Assembly (NCBI GenBank): GCA_963728445.1 | Contig: CAVSJO010000001.1 | Location: forward strand, 372,001-436,000 | Reading direction: 5' to 3' | DNA: 64,000 nucleotides | DNA from: CAVSJO01 sp963728445 | Lineage (GTDB): Bacteria; Gemmatimonadota; Gemmatimonadetes; Longimicrobiales; RSA9 | Part shown: positions 8,329-16,147 of the stretch, piece by piece | Numbering within the stretch: the stretch's first letter is position 1 | Layout of the letters: the number at the start of each line of letters is the position of its first letter | Notes under the pieces: generated by a model | The model's input: the letters and a program-made list of their open reading frames with translations, nothing else | Told to the model about the DNA's origin: nothing | The model's database searches: none | Position numbers and translations under genes: made by a program

Positions 8329-8520
8329 CAACTGCGGACGGGGTTAGGGACTATAATCGGCTTTGCATAGGGGGAGTGTTGGGGGTGGGTCGAGATCGTC
8401 CTGACAGGGGGAGGTGAGGGCGCCCGACAGCGCGGGGGCGGAGCGAGGGTAAGTTCGAGGGAGGGTCCGGCGGTCCGGTCGTCCGTTGTTTGGCCTTCAC
8501 CCTGAACGGAGGAACTGGCG
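8329..8520 (+). promoter_or_regulatory. Intergenic region with a possible -10 element
   Basis: A perfect TATAAT lies at 8352-8357 in otherwise GC-rich DNA, 163 bases before the next ATG. No good -35 hexamer is visible at 16-18 bases upstream. The remaining leader is G-rich (repeated GGGGGAG and GGGTGGG blocks) with no open frame. GGAGG at 8510-8514 serves the next gene. Confidence 0.35.
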
Positions 8521-9144
8521 ATGGATACGAATCGACCCGCTGCGGTGGACGAGGCGGCACGGGCGTCGTTTCCGGCGAACGTCGCGCCCGCGCGGGGGTC
8601 CGAAGGGGGTGCAGCCGGAAGGGCTGTGCCGGGCAGATCGGCGGCCGGGGGGTCCGAGCGCCGGACTGAGCGGCTGCTGACGGAAGGGCTGTTCGCGGGC
8701 CTGATCGGCTACGCGGTGCTGGCGCTTCTGCTGATGGCGGCGAGCGTGGTCGACGGACGGTCGCCGTTCTATTTTGCGGCTCTGCTCGGGACGGACCTCT
8801 TCTACGGACCGGCGACGACGCGGGACGTGGCGATCGCGGCGGGGCCGGTGTTCGCGTACAACGGCGTCCACCTCCTTGTGTTCCTGCTCACGGGCGTCTT
8901 CATGGCGTGGCTGGCGGGTTTGGCCGAGCGGGCGCCGCAGGGCTGGTACCTCATGGGCACGCTCTTCGTGTTCGTGGTGGCGCACGTGCTGGCCGTGCCC
9001 GCCTGGTTCCACGCGCCGGTCCGGGAGGCGCTGTCCCTGTGGCTCGTGGTGGGATCGACGACGGTGGCGGCAGCGGCGATGACGGCGTACCTGTGGCGGG
9101 CGCATCCGGGGCTGCGAGCGTCGATGCACGAGCCGGACGAATAG
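8521..9144 (+). CDS. Unknown membrane protein, four predicted TM segments
   Basis: Not recognised. The 207-residue protein has about 50 hydrophilic, Arg/Ala-rich N-terminal residues, then hydrophobic segments near 56-76, 105-130, 142-160 and 168-190. Sequence between the first two (DGRSPFYFAALLGTDLFYG) could lie outside the membrane. ATG 8521 is preceded by GGAGGAACTGGCG. It stands alone between the speA hairpin array and a convergent gene. No catalytic motif is visible. Confidence 0.75.
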   Translation: MDTNRPAAVDEAARASFPANVAPARGSEGGAAGRAVPGRSAAGGSERRTERLLTEGLFAGLIGYAVLALLLMAASVVDGRSPFYFAALLGTDLFYGPATTRDVAIAAGPVFAYNGVHLLVFLLTGVFMAWLAGLAERAPQGWYLMGTLFVFVVAHVLAVPAWFHAPVREALSLWLVVGSTTVAAAAMTAYLWRAHPGLRASMHEPDE

Positions 9145-9154
9145 GCGGCGAGCC

Positions 9155-9194
9155 GGCCGCGTTCGGCCGCGTTCGGCCACGTTCGGCCGCGTTT
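9155..9194. repeat. Tandem 10-bp repeat, four copies
   Basis: Four head-to-tail copies of GGCCGCGTTC (the third has A for G, the last ends TTT), in the short gap between two convergent genes. No hairpin of note. Confidence 0.8.
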
Positions 9195-9232
9195 GGACGC
9201 CATCCCGACGCGCCGGTGCAAGGATGTCGGGA

Positions 9233-11014
9233 TCAGTCGCCGGCGGCGGGCGTGCCGGCGGGTGCGGCGTCCGGGGAGATGTCCGTGGCCGGTCTGGGTC
9301 GCTGGTAGCGGACGAGAAGCGGGTAGAGATCCAGGGGGTCGTCGATGCGGACGCCGTCGGGGATCCACCCGGGGGGCGAGAGGATGAAGGGCCAGAACTG
9401 GCGGCCGCCGAGACCGCCGTGGGCGCCGACCTGGTCGTCGAAGCAGACGCACACGTCGTGTTCCGGGTCGTACGCGCCGAAGAGCACGAGGTCTCCGGCG
9501 TTGGGCTGGGCGGCGAGATGGGCGATGGCGCGTCGGGCGGCGACGTCGTCTGCGTAGTCGACCAGGGGGTTCGATCCTGCCAGCACCTCGATCTCTCCGT
9601 CGGGCATGACGAGTGCGCGGCCGAGGGAGCCCTCGACGTGAGCGCCGTCGAGCATGCGGGTGACGACGAGGCCGACGCCGTCGTGGGTGACGAGGAAGTA
9701 GTAGAGGGCCCTGCGCTCGGGGTCGCGGCGAACGTCCTCCAGGGAGAGGGGCTCGTCGGGGTCGGTCCAGTAGACGTGGGCGAGGGACGAGGAGTACGTC
9801 ACGACGAGGTCGTCCTCCCGCGCTACACGAACGGTCTCCGCGACGAGAGGGAAGGGGTTGTACTCCCGTCGCAGCCAGCGGCTGAAGCGGAGACCGAGGT
9901 TTCGGGCGGGCCTGCTGGAGGTCTCGGAGACCTCCTCGATCTCCCGGACGAGGAAGTCGAGGGCGTCGGCCGCGTTGCCGTAGTCGCCGGTGCCGGCCAT
10001 GACGGCGACGCCGTGCTGCTGGGCCGCGATGACGGTGTCCCCGAGGGTCTCGCCGTAGCGGACGCGGTACGGCACCGAGGGGGTCTGGCCGTGGTCGCTG
10101 AGGACGATCACGTCGTAGGGTCGACCGGGGAGGCGGCGGATCATCTTCAGGATCTCGCCGATGCGCCGGTCCAGCGCGCGCAGGCTCTTCAGGGCAGTGC
10201 GGGACGACGGTCCGAAGTGGTGCGCGAATTCGTCGTAGGAGTTGTAGGTGGTGTAGATGGCGGGAACGCCGGTATAGACGTCGAGCAGGATGGCCAGGGT
10301 CTGGAGCTCGCGCAGCACGACGTTGGTGCCGATGTGCAGCAGGGGCAGGTACCACCAGTAATACGTGGACTGTCCCCGGATCTGGCTGAGCAGTCGGTCC
10401 TTCTCCTCGCGGAGGTACTCCCACGCGCTGGCGAAGACCATCCGCACCACGCGCAGGGGATGGAGCAGAAGGAGCAGCAGGAGGCGGCCGCCGCCCATCT
10501 TCTGGAAGAGGGTGGTGCCGCCGTGGGCGGCGAGGGTGAAGACTGCGCGGGAGGCGCCGCCGTCGTATAGATTCACGTAGCTCGAGCCGCCGCTGAGGGC
10601 GCCCTCTTCGGGCAGCCGGTCGCGGATGAACTGCATGGAGGCCGGCTGCGAGCCGATGATGACGCGCCGCTCCTTCTTCTCGTAGAAGCGGAAGGCGGGG
10701 ATCCGGTCCTTCACGCCGTGGAAGATGGCGGCCTGGGCCGCAGGCGTGGCGCTCGGCAGGCCGGCGGGATAGGGCTGGAGCCGGTAGCCGTCCCGCTCCA
10801 GGAGACGCTGGAGGTTGGGCACCCAGCCGCGCCGCATGGCGCGCTGGAGGTCCTCGTGGGCGAGGGCATCGAGCTGGACGACGATGAAGCCGCGCTGCGA
10901 CGCCTCGTGGCGACGTCGCCTCTCGTCCGCGAACGGGAAGTACTTGACGCGGTAGTACAGACGATAAAGCGCCCGACGCAGGCGCCTCAACCAGTGCAAT
11001 CGTGGAGCCGACAT
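9233..11014 (-). CDS. Alkaline-phosphatase-superfamily phosphodiesterase-like protein
   Basis: A 593-residue protein of the type I phosphodiesterase/nucleotide pyrophosphatase branch of the alkaline phosphatase superfamily. The metal and catalytic residues sit in the expected order: QLDAL (Asp49), nucleophile Thr90 in LPSATP, SYDEFAHHFGP (Asp/His), VLSDHGQ (Asp/His) and a late VGAHGGLGG (His). A strongly hydrophobic poly-Leu stretch near residues 180-190 may be a membrane contact. The substrate is unknown. The ATG at 11014 overlaps the start codon of the divergent ccdA; TTG codons at positions 6 and 9 are possible alternatives. Confidence 0.85.
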   Translation of the reverse strand: MSAPRLHWLRRLRRALYRLYYRVKYFPFADERRRRHEASQRGFIVVQLDALAHEDLQRAMRRGWVPNLQRLLERDGYRLQPYPAGLPSATPAAQAAIFHGVKDRIPAFRFYEKKERRVIIGSQPASMQFIRDRLPEEGALSGGSSYVNLYDGGASRAVFTLAAHGGTTLFQKMGGGRLLLLLLLHPLRVVRMVFASAWEYLREEKDRLLSQIRGQSTYYWWYLPLLHIGTNVVLRELQTLAILLDVYTGVPAIYTTYNSYDEFAHHFGPSSRTALKSLRALDRRIGEILKMIRRLPGRPYDVIVLSDHGQTPSVPYRVRYGETLGDTVIAAQQHGVAVMAGTGDYGNAADALDFLVREIEEVSETSSRPARNLGLRFSRWLRREYNPFPLVAETVRVAREDDLVVTYSSSLAHVYWTDPDEPLSLEDVRRDPERRALYYFLVTHDGVGLVVTRMLDGAHVEGSLGRALVMPDGEIEVLAGSNPLVDYADDVAARRAIAHLAAQPNAGDLVLFGAYDPEHDVCVCFDDQVGAHGGLGGRQFWPFILSPPGWIPDGVRIDDPLDLYPLLVRYQRPRPATDISPDAAPAGTPAAGD

Positions 11015-11741
11015 GGAAGGTTCGGTCTCGTTCTCCGTCGCCGTTCTCGCGGGACTGCTCTCATTCCTCTCGCCGTGCGTGCTGCCTCTGGTACCCAGCT
11101 ACCTCGGGTTCATCACCGGCATGTCTCTCGACGAGCTGACGGAGGGTGAGCGACGTCGCACCGCGATGCTCCACGCGCTGCTCTTCGTGTCCGGCTTCAG
11201 TCTGGTCTTCCTTCTCCTGGGCGCCTCCGCGACGCTGATCGGACAGCTGCTCATGCAGTACCAGGACTGGATCGCCCGCGTCGGCGGCGTCCTCATCGTT
11301 CTCCTGGGGCTTCACCTGACCGGCGTGATCCGCTTCGGGGCGCTCCTGCGCGAGCGTCGGATCCAGCTCGCGAACCGCCCCGCCGGCTACCTGGGCGCGG
11401 TCGGTATCGGGATCGTCTTCGCCGCCGGCTGGACACCCTGCATCGGGCCCGTACTCGGCGCCGTCCTGACATACGCGTCCACGCGGGCGACGATGGCGTC
11501 CGGCATGCTGCTGCTGGCCGGCTACGCCCTGGGCCTCGCCATCCCCTTCCTGCTGGCCGCCCTCGCGACCGGCACCTTCCTGAACGCCACGAAGCGTCTG
11601 CGCCGCTTCATCCCGCTCTTCGAGAAGGCCTCGGGCGCCGTCCTCATCCTCGCCGGCGTCCTGCTGGCGACGGGGACGTTCACCACCCTCTCGGGCTACT
11701 TCATCCGCCTGACGCCCAACTTCCTTCTCGAGCGCCTGTAG
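11013..11741 (+). CDS. ccdA: Cytochrome c biogenesis / thiol-disulfide transporter CcdA
   Basis: Six-TM membrane protein of 242 residues that carries reducing equivalents from cytoplasmic thioredoxin across the inner membrane, for apocytochrome c reduction or periplasmic disulfide repair. The two redox cysteines lie in LSPCVLPLVPSYLGF (near residue 22) and GWTPCIGPVLG, as in the family. The N-terminus MEGSVSFSVAVLAGLLSFLSPC is canonical and no other start codon fits. The start overlaps the divergent gene's start by two bases, so its promoter must lie within the neighbour's coding sequence. Confidence 0.93.
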   Translation: MEGSVSFSVAVLAGLLSFLSPCVLPLVPSYLGFITGMSLDELTEGERRRTAMLHALLFVSGFSLVFLLLGASATLIGQLLMQYQDWIARVGGVLIVLLGLHLTGVIRFGALLRERRIQLANRPAGYLGAVGIGIVFAAGWTPCIGPVLGAVLTYASTRATMASGMLLLAGYALGLAIPFLLAALATGTFLNATKRLRRFIPLFEKASGAVLILAGVLLATGTFTTLSGYFIRLTPNFLLERL

Positions 11742-11770
11742 CCGTCGCGCGGCTCGGGACCGGTCGCGGC

Positions 11771-12196
11771 TCAGGCCCGGTCGCGGCTCAGGCCGGGCCG
11801 GCCCGTCGCCGGGCCGTCGCCTGCGGCCGCGAGGAAGCGGGGTAGATCACTCAGCAGACGGCGAGGCGCCAGGGGCTTCGTGTAGAAATGGGTGCAGCCC
11901 GCCTCCAGGCAGGCCTGCTCCTCCCTGGCGCCGGTCCGGCCGGTCAGGGCGAGGATCGGCGTGTCGCGCGTCGCGTCCCTGTGGCGCAACTCGCGGACCA
12001 CCTCGAGCCCCGGCCGATCCGGGAGCCCCAGGTCGAGGAGGATGAGGGAGGGAGTCGAGCGGGCCGCGCTCTCGAGGGCTTCGCGGGCGGAGCCCGCCTC
12101 CTCGACGACGTATCCCGCGTCCTCGAGGATGAGGCGGAATGCGTCCCGGAGCATCGGTTCGTCTTCGACGAGAAGGATGAGGGCCGGATTCGTCAT
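11771..12196 (-). CDS. Stand-alone response regulator receiver protein
   Basis: A 141-residue CheY-like receiver domain with no output domain. Seen: acidic pair EDE (11-13), phospho-acceptor Asp55 in LILLDLGLP, the switch Thr in LALTGRTG and Lys in FYTKPLAP. The C-terminal 20 residues are a Gly/Arg/Asp-rich tail encoded by two direct repeats of GGTCGCGGCTCAGG. It follows the ABC exporter gene on the same strand with a 12-base gap. No cognate kinase is adjacent. Confidence 0.9.
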   Translation of the reverse strand: MTNPALILLVEDEPMLRDAFRLILEDAGYVVEEAGSAREALESAARSTPSLILLDLGLPDRPGLEVVRELRHRDATRDTPILALTGRTGAREEQACLEAGCTHFYTKPLAPRRLLSDLPRFLAAAGDGPATGRPGLSRDRA

Positions 12197-12208
12197 GGCC
12201 GCGCCAAG

Positions 12209-14017
12209 CTACCCGCCCGCCGACGCGCGGGCAAGCGCCGGATCCTCTTCTGCGGCGTCGCCTTCGAGACCCTCGGCCAGGAGCTGCCTCCGGAGCAGCG
12301 TGGCGTAGAGGCCGCCCCGGGCGACGAGCTCGGCGTGGGTGCCGCGCTCGACGATGCGGCCGTCGTCCAGGACGAGGATCACGTCGGCCTCCATCACGGC
12401 CGTGACGCGGTGGCTGATGATGATGGACGTGCGGCCGCTCAGCACGCGCCGGAGGCCGTGCAGGATGGCGGTCTCCGTGTGGGTGTCGACGGCGCTCAGC
12501 GCGTCGTCGAGGATGAGCACGGCCGGGTCCCGCATGAGGGCGCGGGCCAGCGTGGTCCGCTGCCGCTGGCCGCCGGAGAGGTTGATGCCGCGCTCCCCCA
12601 GTCGCGTCTCGAAGCCGTGCGGGAAGCCGGCGATGGTGTCCGTGAGCTGGGCGACGCCGGCCGCCTCCGCGACGCTCGCGTCGACGTCCGCGTCGTCGTC
12701 CCGCAGCGCTGACCCGCCCAGGGCGATGTTCTCGGCGATGGTCGTCGAGAAGAGGAAGCTCTCCTGCGGCGCGACACCGACGGCGTCCCGCAGCCGCGGC
12801 GTCGGCCAGCGGGGCAGCCGGACTCCGTCGAGGAGTACCTCCCCCGTCGTGGGATCGTACAGCCGGGCGATGAGGGAGACGACCGTCGACTTGCCGGAGC
12901 CCGTGGGCCCCACCAGGGCCACGGTCTGGCCCGGCTCGATCTCGAAGGAGACGTCCTCCAGCACGTCCCGCTCGCTGCCGGGATAGCGGAAGGAGACGTT
13001 CCGGAACTCGATCCTCCCCTCGACCCGGTCGCGCCGGACCGGATCGTCCGGCTCCCGCAGCGCGGGCTCCGTGCGCAGCACGCGGTTGATCCGACCCATG
13101 GACGCGGCGCCGCGCTGGAAGAGGTTCACGACCCAGCCCAGGGAGATCATCGGCCAGGTCAGCATCATCAGGTAGAGTCCGAAGGCGACGAAGTTTCCGA
13201 CGGTCACCTCGCCTGCGATCACCTGCTGGCCGCCGACCCAGAGCACCACCACCATCCCGAGGCCGGCCAGGAGCATGAGGGAGGGGTGGAAGGCTCCCGA
13301 GATGCGCGCCAGCGACATGTTCCGCTCGAGGTAGTCCGCGTTCATGCCCTCGAACTGATGGGCCTGCGACGTCTCCTCGGCGTACGCCCGCACGATGCGC
13401 ACGCCGGAGAGGTTCTCCTGGACGAAGGTCGAGAGGTCGCCGAACGTCGCCTGGATCCGCTCGAAGCGGACGTGGATCATGCGCCCGAAGACCAGCGTGA
13501 TGGGAGGCAGGAACACCATCGGGATGAGCGCCAGGCCCGTCAGCCGCGGACTGATCCGAAGCATCAGGAACAGCGTCATCACCGTCGAGACGAGCGTGTT
13601 GACCAGGTACATGATGCCGGGGCCCACCGCCTGGCGCACCGCCTGTGTGTCGTTCGTCGCCCGGCTCATGATGTCGCCCGTGCGCGAGCGGCCGTAGAAG
13701 CCCGCGTCCAGGCGCATCAGATGGGCGAAGAAGTGGTCGCGCAGGTCCGTCTCCACCCGCCGACTGTTGCCGTTCAGCAGTTCGCGCATCCAGTAGCGGC
13801 CGATGGCGCTCAGGAACGCCGCCCCCAACACCAGCGCCGCGTAGGTGTATACGATGTGGAGCGTCGCGCCTTCCGCCGCGATCCGGTCGATGCCCCGACC
13901 GAGGAGATCGGGCTGGACAATCGCGAATACGTTCGACACGATGACGAAGAACAGACCTGCCAGGTAGCCCGGCACGTACGGCTGGACGAACGGCCAGGCG
14001 GTTCGGAGCTCCTTCAT
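12209..14017 (-). CDS. ABC transporter, fused membrane and ATPase domains (MsbA/BmrA type)
   Basis: Half-transporter of 602 residues, probably a homodimeric exporter of lipid or drug. The N-terminal half (about residues 15-310) has six hydrophobic segments. The nucleotide-binding domain has Walker A GPTGSGKST, a Q-loop (GVAPQESFLFS), signature LSGGQRQR, Walker B VLILDDALSAVD and an H-loop (ISHR). Length and order are typical of the family. The start MKELRTAWPFVQPYVPGYL fits the elbow helix. The TAG stop overlaps a TAGCTT sequence just before the downstream receiver gene. The transported substrate is unknown. Confidence 0.93.
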   Translation of the reverse strand: MKELRTAWPFVQPYVPGYLAGLFFVIVSNVFAIVQPDLLGRGIDRIAAEGATLHIVYTYAALVLGAAFLSAIGRYWMRELLNGNSRRVETDLRDHFFAHLMRLDAGFYGRSRTGDIMSRATNDTQAVRQAVGPGIMYLVNTLVSTVMTLFLMLRISPRLTGLALIPMVFLPPITLVFGRMIHVRFERIQATFGDLSTFVQENLSGVRIVRAYAEETSQAHQFEGMNADYLERNMSLARISGAFHPSLMLLAGLGMVVVLWVGGQQVIAGEVTVGNFVAFGLYLMMLTWPMISLGWVVNLFQRGAASMGRINRVLRTEPALREPDDPVRRDRVEGRIEFRNVSFRYPGSERDVLEDVSFEIEPGQTVALVGPTGSGKSTVVSLIARLYDPTTGEVLLDGVRLPRWPTPRLRDAVGVAPQESFLFSTTIAENIALGGSALRDDDADVDASVAEAAGVAQLTDTIAGFPHGFETRLGERGINLSGGQRQRTTLARALMRDPAVLILDDALSAVDTHTETAILHGLRRVLSGRTSIIISHRVTAVMEADVILVLDDGRIVERGTHAELVARGGLYATLLRRQLLAEGLEGDAAEEDPALARASAGG

Positions 14018-14169
14018 CGGGCGCCGTCGCCGCAGTGTTCGTGGGGGACCGCAGGTGGCATGGCGGTTGCTCTTTCTGACGTCATCGGAGCGTCGTTCAG
14101 GTGTGCGTCGCTCAAGCTACAGACGCCTACACGGGTCTTCAAGCAAGGTTCTCCGTCAGGAGGTTTCCA

Positions 14170-15039
14170 GTGGTCACGTTCAAGCGTTTGGCCCTGATTC
14201 TAGCGGTTCTGCCGGTCGTCGCGGCGCCTCTCGCGTGCGGCGGCGACAACAACGACCGCGAGGCGCTGAAGCAGGACGAGCTGGGTCGCCAGCTCGACCT
14301 GGCACTCCAGCAGGACAGCGGAACGGCCACTTTCGAGGACACAGCTGCAAATCCGCAGTCCAATGCGCAGCCGACGACGCAGCCCTCCGCACCGGCCAGG
14401 CAGCCGTCGCCGACGCCGACGCCGAGGCGGCAGGCCCCGGCCCCCGCGCGCACCACGCCGAAGCCGGCGCCCGAGCCGGCGCCGCAGCCGCGGGAGGTGA
14501 CGCGCACGGTGCCCGCAGGCACGTCCGTCGCCCTGACGCTGAACCAGGAGCTGTCGACGGAGACGAACCACGCCGGCGATCCGTTCTCGGCAACGCTTTC
14601 GGAGCCCATCATGGACGCGGATGGGCGGGTCCTGATCCCCGCGGGCGCCACCGTGAACGGCACCGTGACGGCCGTGCAGAAGTCGGGTCGGGTGGGCGAG
14701 ACGGCGGTGATCAAGCTGGCCTTCCAGTCCATCGAGTCCGGCGGCCACACCTACCCGGTGAGCGCGTCGGTGCTCAACGCGAACCCGGAGCGGCGCAACC
14801 GGACGTCGACGGGCGAGTCCGCCGCAAAGGTGGCGGCCGGCGCCGCCGCGGGGGCCATCCTCGGCAAGGTGCTCGGCCACAGCACGTCCTCGACGATCAA
14901 GGGCGCGGCCGTCGGCGCGGCGGCCGGGACCGCCATCGCCATGGGCACGGCGGACGTCGACGCGGTGCTCCCCCAGGGCTCGCGGATCGTGATCCGTCTG
15001 GACGAGCCCGTGCAGGTCACGAAGACGACTGCCGGATGA
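14170..15039 (+). CDS. Lipoprotein with Pro-rich linker and glycine-zipper tail
   Basis: A 289-residue predicted lipoprotein of unknown function. GTG 14170 follows AGGAGG; upstream in-frame starts lack a ribosome site. The signal peptide ends in a lipobox (PLAC, Cys23). Next comes a Gln/Pro/Thr linker (about 60-115), then a beta-rich domain starting VPAGTSVALTLNQELST that recalls VirB10/TrbI-like domains (IPAGATVNGTVT). Near 220-260 is a Gly/Ala zipper (AAGAAAGAILGKVLG, GAAVGAAAGTAIAMG), a pattern common in outer-membrane-associated proteins. It probably anchors in the envelope; the role is inference. Confidence 0.8.
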   Translation: MVTFKRLALILAVLPVVAAPLACGGDNNDREALKQDELGRQLDLALQQDSGTATFEDTAANPQSNAQPTTQPSAPARQPSPTPTPRRQAPAPARTTPKPAPEPAPQPREVTRTVPAGTSVALTLNQELSTETNHAGDPFSATLSEPIMDADGRVLIPAGATVNGTVTAVQKSGRVGETAVIKLAFQSIESGGHTYPVSASVLNANPERRNRTSTGESAAKVAAGAAAGAILGKVLGHSTSSTIKGAAVGAAAGTAIAMGTADVDAVLPQGSRIVIRLDEPVQVTKTTAG

Positions 15040-15048
15040 CGGCAGAGT

Positions 15049-15091
15049 GAGACGACGGGGCGCGGGATCGCGATCCCGCGCCCCGCGTCTC
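15049..15091. terminator. Long inverted repeat between convergent genes
   Basis: A perfect 28-base palindrome (15057-15084; half GGGGCGCGGGATCG) is extended by GAGACG (15049-15054) pairing with CGTCTC (15086-15091). It lies between the plus-strand lipoprotein and the minus-strand CPBP gene and could terminate both. No T tract is present. Confidence 0.6.
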
Positions 15092-15132
15092 GCCTGTCGG
15101 TCAGCCTGCGCCGGCCTCGCCGGCCGAAGCCG

Positions 15133-16074
15133 CTACCGCCACGGTCGTGCGGGCTCCTCCCGGACCGGCCCCGAGGCACTCACCTGGCGATCTCGCTCCC
15201 AGCTCTGCAGGTGGCGGCCCCAGCGGTACTTCCAGCCGAACAGCACGAAGACGAGGGCAAAGAGCGGCCACATGAGTGCGCTGGCCTCGGGGCCGAGCTG
15301 TCCGCCGCTGAGCCACGCGGGCCCGTGCACGGTGACGTCGAGGAGACGTCCGGGAAGCTGCTGGCCGGCGTTGGGTCCCGAGGCGATCCACAGCGCGGCG
15401 AAGTCCCAGGCGAAGTGGAATCCGATGGCGAACCAGAGTGAGCCGGTCCGCAGGATCGTGAAGCAGAGGAAGAGCCCGACGATGAACACGTTCATGAGGT
15501 CCATCCAGTTCTCTCCGGCCTTGCCGGCGTGGGCGGCGGCGAAGACCAGGGAGAGGAGGATGGAGGCGATGGGCCATCCGACGCTTCTTCCGAGGACGAA
15601 GAGGCCGTAGCCGCGGAAGAGCATCTCCTCGGCGAAGCCCAGGAAGACGAAGAAGATCAGCCACGCGGCGCCGGTGACGGCCAGGGCAGGTCCCGCCGCG
15701 TGAAGGCCGACGGGCACCCAGGCGCCGAACGCCCGCAGCGCCGCCACGAGCAGACCGACGGCTAGGAGCCCCCAGACGGTGCCGGTGGCGAGCAGACCGG
15801 CTCCCGGGCGCGCGAAGCCGTAGTCGGCCAGGGAGCGACCCTCCAGGCGGACGGCGGCGAAGGTGACGGCAACGACGGTGGCAAGAGCGCTCGCTTCGCC
15901 GAGGAGCGAGTTGCGCAGGTCCCAGAACGGCGCGTCGCGGCTCGCGGCGCCGCTGGCGAGGAGAAGCCACTGAAGGCCGCCGCCGAGCACCAGCCAGGCG
16001 AGGGCGAACAACAGGACCTTCCACCCGGCCCGAACGCCCTTCGGGCCCGCGAAGACCGCCTGCACGGAGGCCAT
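15133..16074 (-). CDS. CPBP-family intramembrane metalloprotease
   Basis: A 313-residue polytopic membrane protein of the CPBP (CAAX protease/bacteriocin-processing, Abi) family. Motif 1 is AEEMLFRGYG (EExxxR), motif 2 the FAAAHAGK histidine region and motif 3 FHFAWDFAAL. About eight hydrophobic segments are seen. ATG 16074 (MASVQAVFAGPKG) was chosen over an in-frame start 54 codons upstream that gives a low-complexity Arg/Pro-rich extension. It is the last gene of a minus-strand set with ggt and the M20 amidohydrolase, 73 bases downstream of ggt. The substrate is unknown. Confidence 0.87.
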   Translation of the reverse strand: MASVQAVFAGPKGVRAGWKVLLFALAWLVLGGGLQWLLLASGAASRDAPFWDLRNSLLGEASALATVVAVTFAAVRLEGRSLADYGFARPGAGLLATGTVWGLLAVGLLVAALRAFGAWVPVGLHAAGPALAVTGAAWLIFFVFLGFAEEMLFRGYGLFVLGRSVGWPIASILLSLVFAAAHAGKAGENWMDLMNVFIVGLFLCFTILRTGSLWFAIGFHFAWDFAALWIASGPNAGQQLPGRLLDVTVHGPAWLSGGQLGPEASALMWPLFALVFVLFGWKYRWGRHLQSWERDRQVSASGPVREEPARPWR

Positions 16075-16147
16075 GCTCGCGCTACGAAAGGGCGAGGAAG
16101 AGGATCGGGCTGCGTCGCATCGAATCCGTCCGGTCACCGGTGATGGT

